From positions 145,634 through 209,633 of the forward strand of contig JAJZBN010000001.1 in NCBI GenBank assembly GCA_021798875.1: a stretch of DNA of 64,000 bases. The letters run 5' to 3'. The stretch's first letter is position 1. Each line of letters opens with the position of its first letter. Positions 27,347 through 35,213 of this stretch are shown here, piece by piece. The notes under the pieces were generated by a model. It worked only from the letters and a program-made list of their open reading frames with translations, made no database searches and was not told the origin of the DNA. This DNA comes from a bacterium. GTDB lineage: Bacteria > SZUA-79 > Acidulodesulfobacterales > Acidulodesulfobacteraceae. Position numbers and translations under genes: made by a program.

Positions 27347-27561
27347 TTTTTTTCTTCCTTTTCCTTTCGCGCTTTTATTCTATCGCAAGCCAGTTCCCCG
27401 CCGAGTCCCCACTCGTCCGCAGGAAACTCTTCGACTACTACCCATACGTTGCTTTCGTCTATGTTTAAACTTTCGGAAACGCTTTTAGTTATAGACTTAA
27501 TTAATTTTTTTTTCTGCTCTTTGGTTCTTCCTTCGAGCATCTTAACCGATACGAAAGGCAT
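27343..27561 (-). CDS. 4-oxalocrotonate tautomerase-family protein
   Basis: A 72-residue protein starting MPFVSVKMLEGRTKEQK. In this family the initiator Met is removed and Pro-1 is the catalytic base; Arg at position 11 after processing is also conserved. Possible roles range from tautomerisation in aromatic catabolism to an unassigned side activity. The stop codon overlaps the aroD start (ATGA), so the two are translationally coupled. The 285 bp upstream separate it from the divergent chemoreceptor gene. Confidence 0.88.
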   Translation of the reverse strand: MPFVSVKMLEGRTKEQKKKLIKSITKSVSESLNIDESNVWVVVEEFPADEWGLGGELACDRIKARKEKEEKK

Positions 27562-27747
27562 ATTTTTTTCTCCTTTACTTACTTGTAATAGTTATATATA
27601 ATTTCTTTTAAAAAATTATAACAAAAATAATATTTTTAAACAACGATTTTAAGCAATCTTATTTTAAAACAATCTTAAAATTTAAGATTACGAATTTTAT
27701 AAATTAAATTTTTTATTTATTGTAAATTTATTGTAAAAATTAATCGC

Positions 27748-27775
27748 TATAGTTTTCTTTATATAATGCCGATTA
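27748..27775 (+). promoter_or_regulatory. Candidate FliA (sigma28)-like promoter of the chemoreceptor gene
   Basis: TATAGTTT (27748-27755) and GCCGATTA (27768-27775) are 12 nt apart; the flagellar sigma28 consensus is TAAAGTTT, 11 nt, GCCGATAA. A TATAAT overlaps at 27762-27767 without a good -35, so a sigma70 promoter is an alternative. The rest of the 285-base gap (27562-27846) is AT-rich and shows nothing else. Confidence 0.35.
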
Positions 27776-27846
27776 TATAGAAAAATAATAAAAATTTATA
27801 AAATTATTCTAATATAAATAATATTTATTAGGGAGGGGGAAGATTT

Positions 27847-29541
27847 ATGCTGAAAACTTTAAAATCCAAGCTTTATTTCATCGCCGTCGTCGGTTTTATT
27901 TTTATCTTGGCTGTAAACCTGTTTTTAATTAATTATTCTAACGGCTTAAAAAACGAAACTCTTAATTCGGAGGTTATATCAAGTACTCAGACGGCTATCA
28001 AAACTTTAAAAGGAAACCTTCTTCAGATAATTTTTTTATCCCGCATAAAAATGCTCAAAATGAATTCGGTAAAATCTAAAAAAGCAAAAGCGCGGATTGA
28101 AAAATCTTACAACGCAAAGATATTAAAATTAGCCGCCGCATCTAAACCCCTGTTTACAAACGTAAACAACGCTCTTACCGGATACACAATGGGATTTTCA
28201 AAAGTTAAAGCGGCAGCGGTCTTCGGCATGCAAAAAAATAAACTTAACGAATTTTCGTCGCAAAACACCGCATTGCTGTTAAAAAGCCTTAAAAATAAAT
28301 TTTATATATTCCGCCCCATAGTCGGGAGGCTCCTAAAATATCCTCTTCTTCTTGGCGGCGCAATGAGCACCAAATATTTTGAAAGCCAGCTTAATCCCAT
28401 GGTTTCCCAAATTTCCCAGATTAAAGCCGCCGTAAATAAATCATATTACAAAAAGGTAAAATTGATGGAATATATATTCATAGCATTCCCTATCGTATTT
28501 TTAATAGGAGTGATTATAGTAATTTTATATTTTAAAAATTCCGTCATAAATGTATTAAACTTAATCGATAAAAAAATAAAGCAGATAGCCGGCGGCGACC
28601 TCACCTCCAAAATCAAAATATCAGGCATCCATAAAGAAAGCGAAATAGGTATTCTCATAGGGCAGGTCAACAGCTTGGTAGATTCTTTATCAGGCAACGT
28701 AAAGGGAATAGTCAACACTTCCAACTCTTTAAGCTCACAGTCCGAACAGTTGAATTCCTCTTCCAGAGAATTCGAAAAAACAATTGAACAGATGAGGGAA
28801 AAAGCATCACGCATAATAGAATCCATTAAACAGATGTCCATAGCCATCATAGAAGTAGCCAAGAACTCTTCCTCTTCCGCTCAGAAGGCTCAGGAAACGG
28901 AAAAAGTCGTCGATTACGGTACAAAATCCGTTCAGGACGTGGCGCGCGAGATGAAAAACATAGAAAAGACCGTATCCGCCGTTTCCGCCACCATTACCGA
29001 ACTCGGCTCTTCTTCCGAAAAAATAGGCGAAATCATAGGCGTAATTAACGACATAGCCGACCAGACCAACCTTCTCGCCTTAAACGCCGCAATAGAAGCG
29101 GCGAGAGCCGGAGAACAAGGAAGGGGCTTTGCCGTAGTCGCCGACGAAGTAAGAAAACTCGCCGAAAGAACCACAAAAGCTACGAAAGAGATAGAATCGA
29201 TGATACTTAGCATTCAAAGAAATACCCAAGATGCCGTTACCTCTATGCAGAAAGGAAAAGAAGAAGTCTCCAAAGGAGCGGAGATTGCCGGAAAGTCCGC
29301 CGAAGCTATATCCAACATAAACTCTTTAATGATAAAACTGAAAGAGATGATAACGCAGATTGCTACGGCCTCCGAAGAACAGTCGCAGGTGAGCGAAGAG
29401 ATATCTCTTTCCTCAGAAGAAATCATTAAAGCGCAGGACAGCGCACAGACCGGCTCAAAACAGGTAATAGCTTCTTCGGAAGAGCTTGCAAAAATGGCGG
29501 TAGATTTGTCCAATATGGTAAAAATGTTTAAGACGGCGTAA
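27847..29541 (+). CDS. Methyl-accepting chemotaxis protein
   Basis: A 564-residue chemoreceptor. Membrane segment 1 is near 10-28, a helical extracytoplasmic domain of about 175 residues follows, then membrane segment 2 near 207-226 and a HAMP linker to about 280. The signalling hairpin tip is in the region of residues 400-430 ([37 protein letters not shown]). The ligand-binding part has no recognisable PAS or Cache fold and looks like a four-helix bundle; the ligand is unknown. A strong ribosome site (AGGGAGGGGG) precedes the ATG. No che or flagellar genes are in the window. Confidence 0.94.
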   Translation: MLKTLKSKLYFIAVVGFIFILAVNLFLINYSNGLKNETLNSEVISSTQTAIKTLKGNLLQIIFLSRIKMLKMNSVKSKKAKARIEKSYNAKILKLAAASKPLFTNVNNALTGYTMGFSKVKAAAVFGMQKNKLNEFSSQNTALLLKSLKNKFYIFRPIVGRLLKYPLLLGGAMSTKYFESQLNPMVSQISQIKAAVNKSYYKKVKLMEYIFIAFPIVFLIGVIIVILYFKNSVINVLNLIDKKIKQIAGGDLTSKIKISGIHKESEIGILIGQVNSLVDSLSGNVKGIVNTSNSLSSQSEQLNSSSREFEKTIEQMREKASRIIESIKQMSIAIIEVAKNSSSSAQKAQETEKVVDYGTKSVQDVAREMKNIEKTVSAVSATITELGSSSEKIGEIIGVINDIADQTNLLALNAAIEAARAGEQGRGFAVVADEVRKLAERTTKATKEIESMILSIQRNTQDAVTSMQKGKEEVSKGAEIAGKSAEAISNINSLMIKLKEMITQIATASEEQSQVSEEISLSSEEIIKAQDSAQTGSKQVIASSEELAKMAVDLSNMVKMFKTA

Positions 29542-29651
29542 TGCTTTTTAAAAAAAAATTAAAAAAATTTGATTTTTTGAATTTTATGTTTTATAATTAA
29601 ATTATCAGAGGTTTTATTTTTCATCTTAACTCCTCGATGTAATGTCCTCCT

Positions 29652-29690
29652 AACCTGCCGGTTACCAACTACTTCCGGCAGGTTTTTTTT
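29652..29690 (+). terminator. Rho-independent terminator after the chemoreceptor gene
   Basis: A perfect 10-bp stem (AACCTGCCGG at 29652-29661, CCGGCAGGTT at 29675-29684) with a 13-nt loop runs into a T-tract to 29690. It lies 110 bp after the chemoreceptor stop and before the mobile-element remnant. Confidence 0.8.
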
Positions 29691-29752
29691 ATTATTATAT
29701 GCTCTTTCGGCATAATAAATTTCATCAAAAACATATCGCACGGATGGTTGAT

Positions 29753-29794
29753 AAAGAGGGATATATCGGTTAAGACGTTAAGGTTCTTGATTGA
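29753..29794 (+). pseudogene. Remnant of a second integrase 3' end
   Basis: Read in one frame this segment gives K-E-G-Y-I-G-stop-D-V-K-V-L-D-stop, aligning with KGHIREAVKVLD near the end of the integrase at 30997-31524. The 15 bases GTTAAGGTTCTTGAT are identical. It ends one base before the tRNA-Asn fragment at 29796, the same geometry as the live integrase end next to the intact tRNA. Short and with an in-frame stop, it is only a scar. Confidence 0.6.
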
Positions 29795-29795
29795 A

Positions 29796-29840
29796 TGGCT
29801 CCCCGAGACGGATTCGAACCATCGACCCAGTGATTAACAG
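29796..29840 (-). repeat. Displaced 3' half of tRNA-Asn (distal att site)
   Basis: Forty-five bases identical to the tRNA-Asn sequence from anticodon loop to CCA. The copy stops at the anticodon loop, the standard crossover point for tRNA-targeting integrases. It has no 5' half and cannot make a functional tRNA. Confidence 0.9.
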
Positions 29841-29957
29841 ACGCTTTAAACGAAAATTAAACTTAATAAAATAACGGCTTTATGGCTTACTTTCTGACGA
29901 TTACGGCTTTTTTATCTTACCTTTTTTTATCCGCTTTTTTCTTTTTTTTAAAATTTA

Positions 29958-29998
29958 ATCATAATTTTATCATAGACCGACCCGGTGATTTTTAGTCA
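29958..29998 (+). pseudogene. Third, degenerate integrase-tail/tRNA junction
   Basis: Bases 29958-29977 are identical to 31475-31494 inside the 3' end of the integrase gene. They run straight into CGACCCGGTGATTTTTAGTCA, which matches the tRNA segment CGACCCAGTGATTAACAGTCA at 17 of 21 positions. This looks like an older junction from which ~70 bases were lost and which has since drifted. The tRNA-like part could be chance, since the segment also forms a GACCGAC/GTCGGTC hairpin; the 20-base identity is not easily chance. The other bases of 29841-30059 show no gene. Confidence 0.45.
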
Positions 29999-30059
29999 GT
30001 CGGTCATAGGTTCGGCCTGATAGCTTGTCCACTATCTAAATTAAGGTTTTATAACGGAA

Positions 30060-30239
30060 CTAATCTTTGTTATTGTTTAATTTTTGATTATTATCTGTAT
30101 TATTTTTTATTACCGGCGCCGGTATTATAATTCTATCGATAGGTTTTATTTTAGACATATCTATTTTTAATCCCTTTGATAAGTCTAAAGGATTTTTACC
30201 GACCCAACCTTCCGTTAAAGGAACATATTTTTTACTCAT
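30060..30239 (-). CDS. 59-residue partner protein of the DUF6338-like gene
   Basis: A small gene starting 4 nt after the stop of the DUF6338-like gene, with GGGGTGA overlapping that stop as its ribosome site. The product begins MSKKYVPLTEGWVGKNPLDL, continues through KIDMSKIKPIDRIIIPAPVI and ends in an Asn-rich tail (NNTDNNQKLNNNKD). No Cys, no membrane segment; it looks largely disordered with a Pro-containing middle. Small tail-like genes next to DUF6338 genes are something I recall from other genomes, but I cannot verify it here. Tight spacing argues that the two act together. Confidence 0.65.
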   Translation of the reverse strand: MSKKYVPLTEGWVGKNPLDLSKGLKIDMSKIKPIDRIIIPAPVIKNNTDNNQKLNNNKD

Positions 30240-30243
30240 ATTA

Positions 30244-30828
30244 TCACCCCGTTTTTTGTTTTAAGTTTAATAATTCAATCGTTATTATATCTAAACTATT
30301 TATCCAAATACCGTTATTAAATTCATCAATTTCTAAATTGCCATCATCTCCAAAACTTGCGGATTTTTCTAAAAAAATGCCATTTAAATTTTCTGAAAAA
30401 GATATATTAGATTCATTGGCATATATACCATGTAATATTTCTCCGTTTTTTAATTTTACCCTTACTAAAGACGGACTATTAATTATTGCTTTCTTTCCTA
30501 AAGAATCCCATCCATTGATTAAAATAGTTGACCTTGTTTTATAAATAATAGTTCTAAAAAATCCAATGTTTAACAAAAATAATACTATTATTGCGCTAAG
30601 AATAGAAGCTAACCCTGCATATTCTATATGCAAACTAAAATATTGTATGTAATTTATAAGAATTAATTGAAACGATGCAAAAATAAATATATGGAATAGT
30701 CTATCCTTTTTATCGTTTTGTCTTATGCCGAAATAAATAAATAATTCTGATATGAATGCAAATACAAATATATTTACAAGTATATTTTTGTTTAAAAAAT
30801 CGTTTAAGACGGATATAAATTCACTCAT
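30244..30828 (-). CDS. DUF6338-like membrane protein
   Basis: A 194-residue protein. The first ~105 residues contain three hydrophobic segments (about 16-35, 47-65 and 74-95). The soluble C-terminal part (about 120-190) has the pattern VRVKLKNGEILHGIYANESN, a short acidic stretch, and GIWINSLDIITIEL at the end, which resembles the C-terminal region of DUF6338 proteins. The fold looks like a small beta-rich domain at the membrane. Function is unknown; the family is found in accessory regions. It is transcribed from its own consensus promoter and heads a two-gene unit inside the tRNA-Asn element. Confidence 0.7.
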   Translation of the reverse strand: MSEFISVLNDFLNKNILVNIFVFAFISELFIYFGIRQNDKKDRLFHIFIFASFQLILINYIQYFSLHIEYAGLASILSAIIVLFLLNIGFFRTIIYKTRSTILINGWDSLGKKAIINSPSLVRVKLKNGEILHGIYANESNISFSENLNGIFLEKSASFGDDGNLEIDEFNNGIWINSLDIITIELLNLKQKTG

Positions 30829-30856
30829 ATTTTATTTAATTGATTTATTTTTAGAT

Positions 30857-30885
30857 ATTATAACATATTTTTAAAACCTTATCAA
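30857..30885 (-). promoter_or_regulatory. Predicted sigma70-type promoter of the cargo pair
   Basis: On the minus strand TTGATA (30880-30885), 17 nt, TATAAT (30857-30862), ending 28 nt before the start of the DUF6338-like gene. The near-consensus form suggests that the cargo pair is still expressed although the integrase is broken. Confidence 0.7.
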
Positions 30886-30996
30886 AATAAAAACCTTTCA
30901 AATCCTTATTTTACCTGCAATTAATCACGTGTTGACAAATTGTAAGTTATTGATTTTATTACAGTCAAAAACGAAAAAAGGCTATTTTTCTATTCC

Positions 30997-31524
30997 GTGA
31001 ATTGCGATAATTATTTAAGGCCTGTCGTAATAACGGCTTTAAATACCGGAATGAGGAAGTCGGAAATATTTAATCTTACTTGGGATAGAGTGGATTTAAA
31101 GAACAGGATAATTCTTTTAGATAAGACTAAAAACGGTGAAAGGCGGGAAATTCCTATTAATGATACGCTTTTAAATACTTTATCCTGTATCGTGAGGAAT
31201 ATCAAAACCGACTACGTTTTTTATAATCCGGAAACTTTAAAACCTTTTTATGATTTTAAAAAATCATGGCAAAAGGCTTTAAAAAAGTCGCATATTTTAG
31301 ACTTTAGGTTTCACGATTTAAGACATACGTTTGCAAGCTCATTGATAATGAAAGGCGTCGATTTAACGACTCTTAAAGAACTATTAGGGCATAAGGACGT
31401 AAAGATGACCTTACGTTACGCTCATTTGGCAAAGGGACATATTAGGGAAGCTGTTAAGGTTCTTGATAAAAATTATCATAATTTTATCATAGACGATGAA
31501 AATGAAATTTTATCAAACTCTTGA
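30997..31524 (+). CDS. Tyrosine integrase, N-terminally truncated
   Basis: A 175-residue frame (GTG start) holding only the catalytic domain of a phage-type integrase. The full catalytic set is visible: R20 (NTGMRKSEI), K43, H106 and R109 (HDLRHTFAS), H132 (LLGHKD) and Y141 (TLRYAH). The arm-binding and core-binding N-terminal domains (~150-200 residues) are missing; in-frame upstream codons remain recognisable to about 30946, where a TAA interrupts. It ends 15 bp from the tRNA-Asn 3' end, the usual place for an integrase that uses that tRNA. Probably inactive in integration. Confidence 0.85.
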   Translation: MNCDNYLRPVVITALNTGMRKSEIFNLTWDRVDLKNRIILLDKTKNGERREIPINDTLLNTLSCIVRNIKTDYVFYNPETLKPFYDFKKSWQKALKKSHILDFRFHDLRHTFASSLIMKGVDLTTLKELLGHKDVKMTLRYAHLAKGHIREAVKVLDKNYHNFIIDDENEILSNS

Positions 31525-31539
31525 AACCCTTGTTAAAAC

Positions 31540-31615
31540 TGGCTCCCCGAGACGGATTCGAACCATCGACCCAGTGATTAACAGTCACTTGCTCTGCCGG
31601 CTGAGCTATCGGGGA
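31540..31615 (-). tRNA. tRNA-Asn (GTT)
   Basis: A 76-base cloverleaf including an encoded CCA. The acceptor ends TCCCCGA and TCGGGGA pair, the D-arm reads AGCTCAGCCGGCAGAGC, the anticodon loop CTGTTAA has GTT at 31580-31582, and the T-arm contains GGTTCGAATCC. Its 3' half is the target of the integrative element, whose insertion regenerated a complete gene. Confidence 0.95.
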
Positions 31616-31673
31616 ATATAGAATTAATATGAATAATTATGTAACGATGAATTGAATTCTTAACTGTTTAGAT

Positions 31674-31702
31674 AGTATAAATAAAAATCGGCTTCTTGTC
31701 AA
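31674..31702 (-). promoter_or_regulatory. Predicted promoter of tRNA-Asn
   Basis: On the minus strand TTGACA (31697-31702), 17 nt, TATACT (31674-31679), about 58 nt before the tRNA 5' end. A consensus promoter is expected for a stable RNA gene. Confidence 0.7.
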
Positions 31703-31762
31703 TATTTTTATTGCTATTTTTTTGATATAATATATTTTTATTGCGCTGCATCGATATTAATT

Positions 31763-31990
31763 TTATTCGTTAAAATATTTAAGCACTAATACTGCGGACA
31801 GCAAAACTCCTGCGGAAAGTATAAGAAAATACAGAACGCTCTGCACGGCTATGCCGACGATTAGATATAAAATCAAAATAACGCGCTTAATTTTTTTTAA
31901 CTCTTCGTCTCTCAGTAAAAAACCGGCAATAAACGCAACGATTATATAAATTACCGATTCTATAATAACGGCGCCGATATTTATATTCAT
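31763..31990 (-). CDS. Small hypothetical membrane protein
   Basis: A 75-residue frame with two hydrophobic segments (about 5-26 and 38-70) separated by a charged turn (RDEELKKIKR). No family recognised. The ATG lacks a clear ribosome site. It lies 45 bp downstream of the UDP-xylose synthase gene and may be the last gene of that run. It could be real (the hydrophobic periodicity is regular) but support is moderate. Confidence 0.5.
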   Translation of the reverse strand: MNINIGAVIIESVIYIIVAFIAGFLLRDEELKKIKRVILILYLIVGIAVQSVLYFLILSAGVLLSAVLVLKYFNE

Positions 31991-32035
31991 AGTTCAAAGT
32001 TTTTATATAAATTAAGGTACTGCATTTTTTTGTTT

Positions 32036-32968
32036 TTATTTTATTACTTTTTTAAAGTATTCTACGGTCTTTTTAATTCCGCTTTCTATATCTACTTTAG
32101 GGTTATATCCGAGTTTAGTTTTTGCAAGCGTTAAATCCGGATTTCGCTGAATAGGGTCGTCTTTCGGCAGTTCTACTAATTTAATTTTCGATTTCGACCC
32201 CGTGAGCCGTAAAACTAAACTTGCAAAATCCGATATTGTGAATTCGTAGTTGTTACCCATATTAACTGGTCCGGTAAATCCGCTTTTATCGTTAATAAAG
32301 AGCATAATACCGTCGATTAAATCCGATACGTAGCAGAAAGAACGGGTCTGTTTTCCGTCTCCGTAAACCGTTAAATCCTGCCCTCTTAGAGCCTGAACGA
32401 TAAAATTTGAAACTACCCTGCCGTCGTTTTCGAGCATTTTGGGACCGTATGTATTAAAAACCCTTATTACTTTTATTTCCGTTCCGTACTGCCTGTGATA
32501 ATCGAACATAATAGTTTCGGCCGCCCTCTTTCCTTCGTCGTAACAAGACCTTATAGAAACGGGGTTAACGTTGCCGTTGTAATTTTCCGGCTGAGGATGA
32601 ACCGACGGCGAACCGTAAACTTCCGAAGTCGAAGTATGAAGAACAGGTATTTTAAGACGTTTTGCGTTTTCCATAACGTTAAATATTCCAAAAACGTTGT
32701 CTTTCATAGTTTTTAAAGGGTCTCTCTGATAATGCGGAACCGATGCCGGACATGCAAGATTTACGATAAAATCGGCTTCTATGTTAAAAGACCGGCTTAT
32801 ATCCCATCTTATTAATTCAAATGCCGGATTTCCGATAAATTCATTTATATTGTTTTTCGACCCCGTATAAAAATTATCCATGCATAAAACTTCATGTCCT
32901 TCGTTTAAAAGCCTTTCGCATAAATTTGAGCCTATAAAACCGGCTCCTCCCGTTACAAGTATCCGCAT
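32036..32968 (-). CDS. uxs: UDP-glucuronate decarboxylase (UDP-xylose synthase)
   Basis: A 310-residue short-chain-dehydrogenase-fold sugar-nucleotide enzyme that converts UDP-glucuronate to UDP-xylose. It has the NAD motif GGAGFIG (6-12), the UXS-typical [12 protein letters not shown], catalytic Y143 and K147 in [16 protein letters not shown] and the substrate segment [19 protein letters not shown]-xylose or a derivative presumably feeds surface glycans such as those made by the cluster at 53-63 kb. It is 34 bp downstream of cobJ, although unrelated in pathway. Confidence 0.92.
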   Translation of the reverse strand: MRILVTGGAGFIGSNLCERLLNEGHEVLCMDNFYTGSKNNINEFIGNPAFELIRWDISRSFNIEADFIVNLACPASVPHYQRDPLKTMKDNVFGIFNVMENAKRLKIPVLHTSTSEVYGSPSVHPQPENYNGNVNPVSIRSCYDEGKRAAETIMFDYHRQYGTEIKVIRVFNTYGPKMLENDGRVVSNFIVQALRGQDLTVYGDGKQTRSFCYVSDLIDGIMLFINDKSGFTGPVNMGNNYEFTISDFASLVLRLTGSKSKIKLVELPKDDPIQRNPDLTLAKTKLGYNPKVDIESGIKKTVEYFKKVIK

Positions 32969-33002
32969 ATCTTAATTATCCTCCCGTTATTTTTGATTAT
33001 TC

Positions 33003-33797
33003 TTAATCGTCCGTCTTTTTAATTAAACCGTCTCCGCTTAAATCGTATTTATTGCCGTAACCTCTTCTCGTTATCATGTAAAGTTCGTTTACGTAAGTAT
33101 TGCCGTTGCCGATTATTATGGAAGAATTCATGCTTACGATATCGAATTTGTCGATATTTTCAAGCGTCGTTATAACTATTTCTTCGTCCGGTCTCGTTAC
33201 CGCCTTTGCTATAACCGCAGGCCTGTCTTTTTCTATGGTTTCAAGTAAAATATTTTTCGCCGTCGTAAGCTCGTCTTTACGCTTCATGCTCTTTGGATTA
33301 TAGATTATTATTACGAAATCTCCCGCAGCAGCCGCTCTGAGCCTTTTTTCTATATCCTGCCAGGGCGTTAAAAGATTTGACAGCGAAATAACGCAAAAAT
33401 CGTTTGTTATCGGCGCTCCGACGGCGGCCGCTGCGGCGCAGAAAGCCGGAATACCCGGAACTATTTCAACCGGAACTTTTCCGATAAGGGACTGCTTGTC
33501 TAAAATTTCAAGCAATAAACCGCTCATGCCGTAAATACCGGCATCGCCTCCCGAAACCAAAGCCGTCGTTTTTCCCTCCAAAGATTTTTTAACAGCCGCT
33601 TCGCACCTTTTAATTTCGTCTTTCATATTAAACGAAAGCTTTTCCTGAGTATCTTTCAATAAACCGCCAATCTGTTTTAAATAAGAAGAATATCCTATAA
33701 CCGCTTCGGCTTCGGTTATAGACTCATAAGCTTTTTTGCTTAGATGTTCCAAATCTCCGGGTCCGGTTCCTATAACCGTTATTTTTCCATAATTCAT
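33003..33797 (-). CDS. cobJ: Precorrin-3B / cobalt-factor III C17-methyltransferase
   Basis: A 264-residue SAM-dependent tetrapyrrole methylase that methylates C17 and contracts the corrin ring. The N-terminal VIGTGPGDLEHLSKKAYESI and VSGGDAGIYGMSGLLLEIL loops and EIVPGIPAFCAAAA are family signatures; IIYNPKSMKR follows. With cbiG and cbiD in the same run it belongs to the early-cobalt-insertion (anaerobic) pathway and could also be called cbiH. It is the last corrin-ring gene, 114 bp after cbiG. Confidence 0.93.
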   Translation of the reverse strand: MNYGKITVIGTGPGDLEHLSKKAYESITEAEAVIGYSSYLKQIGGLLKDTQEKLSFNMKDEIKRCEAAVKKSLEGKTTALVSGGDAGIYGMSGLLLEILDKQSLIGKVPVEIVPGIPAFCAAAAAVGAPITNDFCVISLSNLLTPWQDIEKRLRAAAAGDFVIIIYNPKSMKRKDELTTAKNILLETIEKDRPAVIAKAVTRPDEEIVITTLENIDKFDIVSMNSSIIIGNGNTYVNELYMITRRGYGNKYDLSGDGLIKKTDD

Positions 33798-33911
33798 TTT
33801 TTCTTTTCCTTATTTTAAATTATTTAAATAAATTGTTTTTATAAATTGTTTTTTATTATAAATTTATTTGCTTGAATAATTATTCTCTAATAATTAATAA
33901 TTATTATGTTT

Positions 33912-35213
33912 TTATTTAATATCCCCAATAACGGCTGCCGACGCCGTAACGTTTCCTTTTTTTTGCTTAGGTATTAATATCAAGGGAGCCGTAAAATTTT
34001 TAGCGGACATCATGGCGCAAGGCTCGCAGACTGAATATGCCCCCGTATATTTAAAACTCGGAGATTTTAAATATTCCGCCGATAAAGGCGTATTTTTAGA
34101 AACAAACGATTCAATAAAAGCGTTGATTTCGTCTTTTGAATAGAAATCTATAAATCTGCCGTATTTAAATCCAAAATCTAAGAGCCCCCGCTCGTTTTTT
34201 TTATTATCTATGGATGCTATGTTTCTTATGGAATTTAAAGCAATGCCGTTTTTTTCGAATATTTCCGAAACAAAATCTTCTATCTCGTTAAAACCCGTAT
34301 TTCTGTTGCATCCGATCCCTACGACTAAACGTTTAGGTCTTAAAATAGCAATGTTTTTCGACTTGGACAAACCGTTCAAATGTTTTTTCATCGTAACTAC
34401 TATAGCCTTGCGCTTCTTAGCGTTAAAATCTAACGTCAATGCCCCGTTTATTTTTATTCTTTCCGCGTTTATAAAACCTTTCACGTATTGTTTTATATAG
34501 AAATCTTTAAAATTATCTTCCAAAATTATTTCAAAACTTTCGCCTTTAAGCGACGCTTCGTTGAAATCCTTGACTTTTTTCTTCGCATCTTCTATGTAAA
34601 AATCAAATTTTTCGGCAAAAGCGTCTATCGAAAATTTATTTTTGGAATCCGTAGCCGTAGTTATTACCGGAATAGAATTTTCGATATATCCAGAAATTTC
34701 TTCGGCAAGCCTGTTTGCTCCGCCTATATGTCCGGAAAGCAGGCTGACCGCAAATTTTCCGGCTTCGTCCACAGCTATTATTCCCGGGTCTTTATACTTA
34801 TTTTTCAAATACGGTGCTATCAACCTTACTACTGCGCCGACTGCAAGAAAAAATATTATATAATCGAAATTTTCAAGCAATAATTTAACCGTTTCTCCGT
34901 CCGAAAGTTTTTTATATTTTTTTATTTCAAATTCAATATCGGTAAATTTAAAAGAATTTAATTCTTTTATTAATGCGTAAGCGGATTTAATTAATTCATC
35001 TTTATTTTCTTCTATAAAAAAATTTATTTTATAATATTCTTCGTCAGATTTTTTATTTAATTTTTTATTTATTATACCCTTGCAAATTTTGGCAGCATTA
35101 GACAAAGAATTTTCCGATATTATAACTAATGCGATAAAATTAATTTTTTCTATGGCCTTATCATTATAAGCCGGCAGAAGAATCTCTGTACCCGTGATAA
35201 AAGTTCTTGTCAT
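33912..35213 (-). CDS. cbiG: Cobalt-precorrin-5A hydrolase
   Basis: Opens the delta-lactone of cobalt-precorrin-5A and releases acetaldehyde. Three recognisable parts: an N-terminal domain to ~115, the central segment with FFLAVGAVVRLIAPYLKNKYKDPGIIAVDE and SLLSGHIGGANRLAEEI, and a C-terminal domain (RLVVGIGCNRNTGFNEIEDFV ... ). The 433-residue length is longer than usual because of charged insertions. The ATG at 35213 lies inside the end of cbiF, a 50-bp overlap, and no better start follows. Confidence 0.9.
   Translation of the reverse strand: MTRTFITGTEILLPAYNDKAIEKINFIALVIISENSLSNAAKICKGIINKKLNKKSDEEYYKINFFIEENKDELIKSAYALIKELNSFKFTDIEFEIKKYKKLSDGETVKLLLENFDYIIFFLAVGAVVRLIAPYLKNKYKDPGIIAVDEAGKFAVSLLSGHIGGANRLAEEISGYIENSIPVITTATDSKNKFSIDAFAEKFDFYIEDAKKKVKDFNEASLKGESFEIILEDNFKDFYIKQYVKGFINAERIKINGALTLDFNAKKRKAIVVTMKKHLNGLSKSKNIAILRPKRLVVGIGCNRNTGFNEIEDFVSEIFEKNGIALNSIRNIASIDNKKNERGLLDFGFKYGRFIDFYSKDEINAFIESFVSKNTPLSAEYLKSPSFKYTGAYSVCEPCAMMSAKNFTAPLILIPKQKKGNVTASAAVIGDIK

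Larger units (their letters stand above)
29796..31584. mobile_element. Remnant integrative element in tRNA-Asn, flanked by 45-bp att repeats
   Basis: Identical 45-base copies of the tRNA-Asn 3' half lie at 29796-29840 and 31540-31584, the second being part of the intact tRNA. Between them are an N-terminally truncated tyrosine integrase (30997-31524) and a two-gene cargo (30060-30828). The span is 1.8 kb, far shorter than a normal island, so most of the element has been deleted. Base and codon use do not differ strongly from the surroundings. Confidence 0.85.

Noticed and set aside
29559-29741. A 60-codon frame on the minus strand through the chemoreceptor terminator.
   Set aside because: It is read through a clear terminator hairpin and has no recognisable composition or family; the terminator explains the sequence better. 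An internal ATG with GAGGAG in front gives only 21 codons.
29542-29795. A further tRNA-Asn fragment that would mark the outer edge of a second tandem element.
   Set aside because: No second copy of the 45-base repeat was found left of 29796; the outer element, if it existed, is lost apart from its integrase tail.
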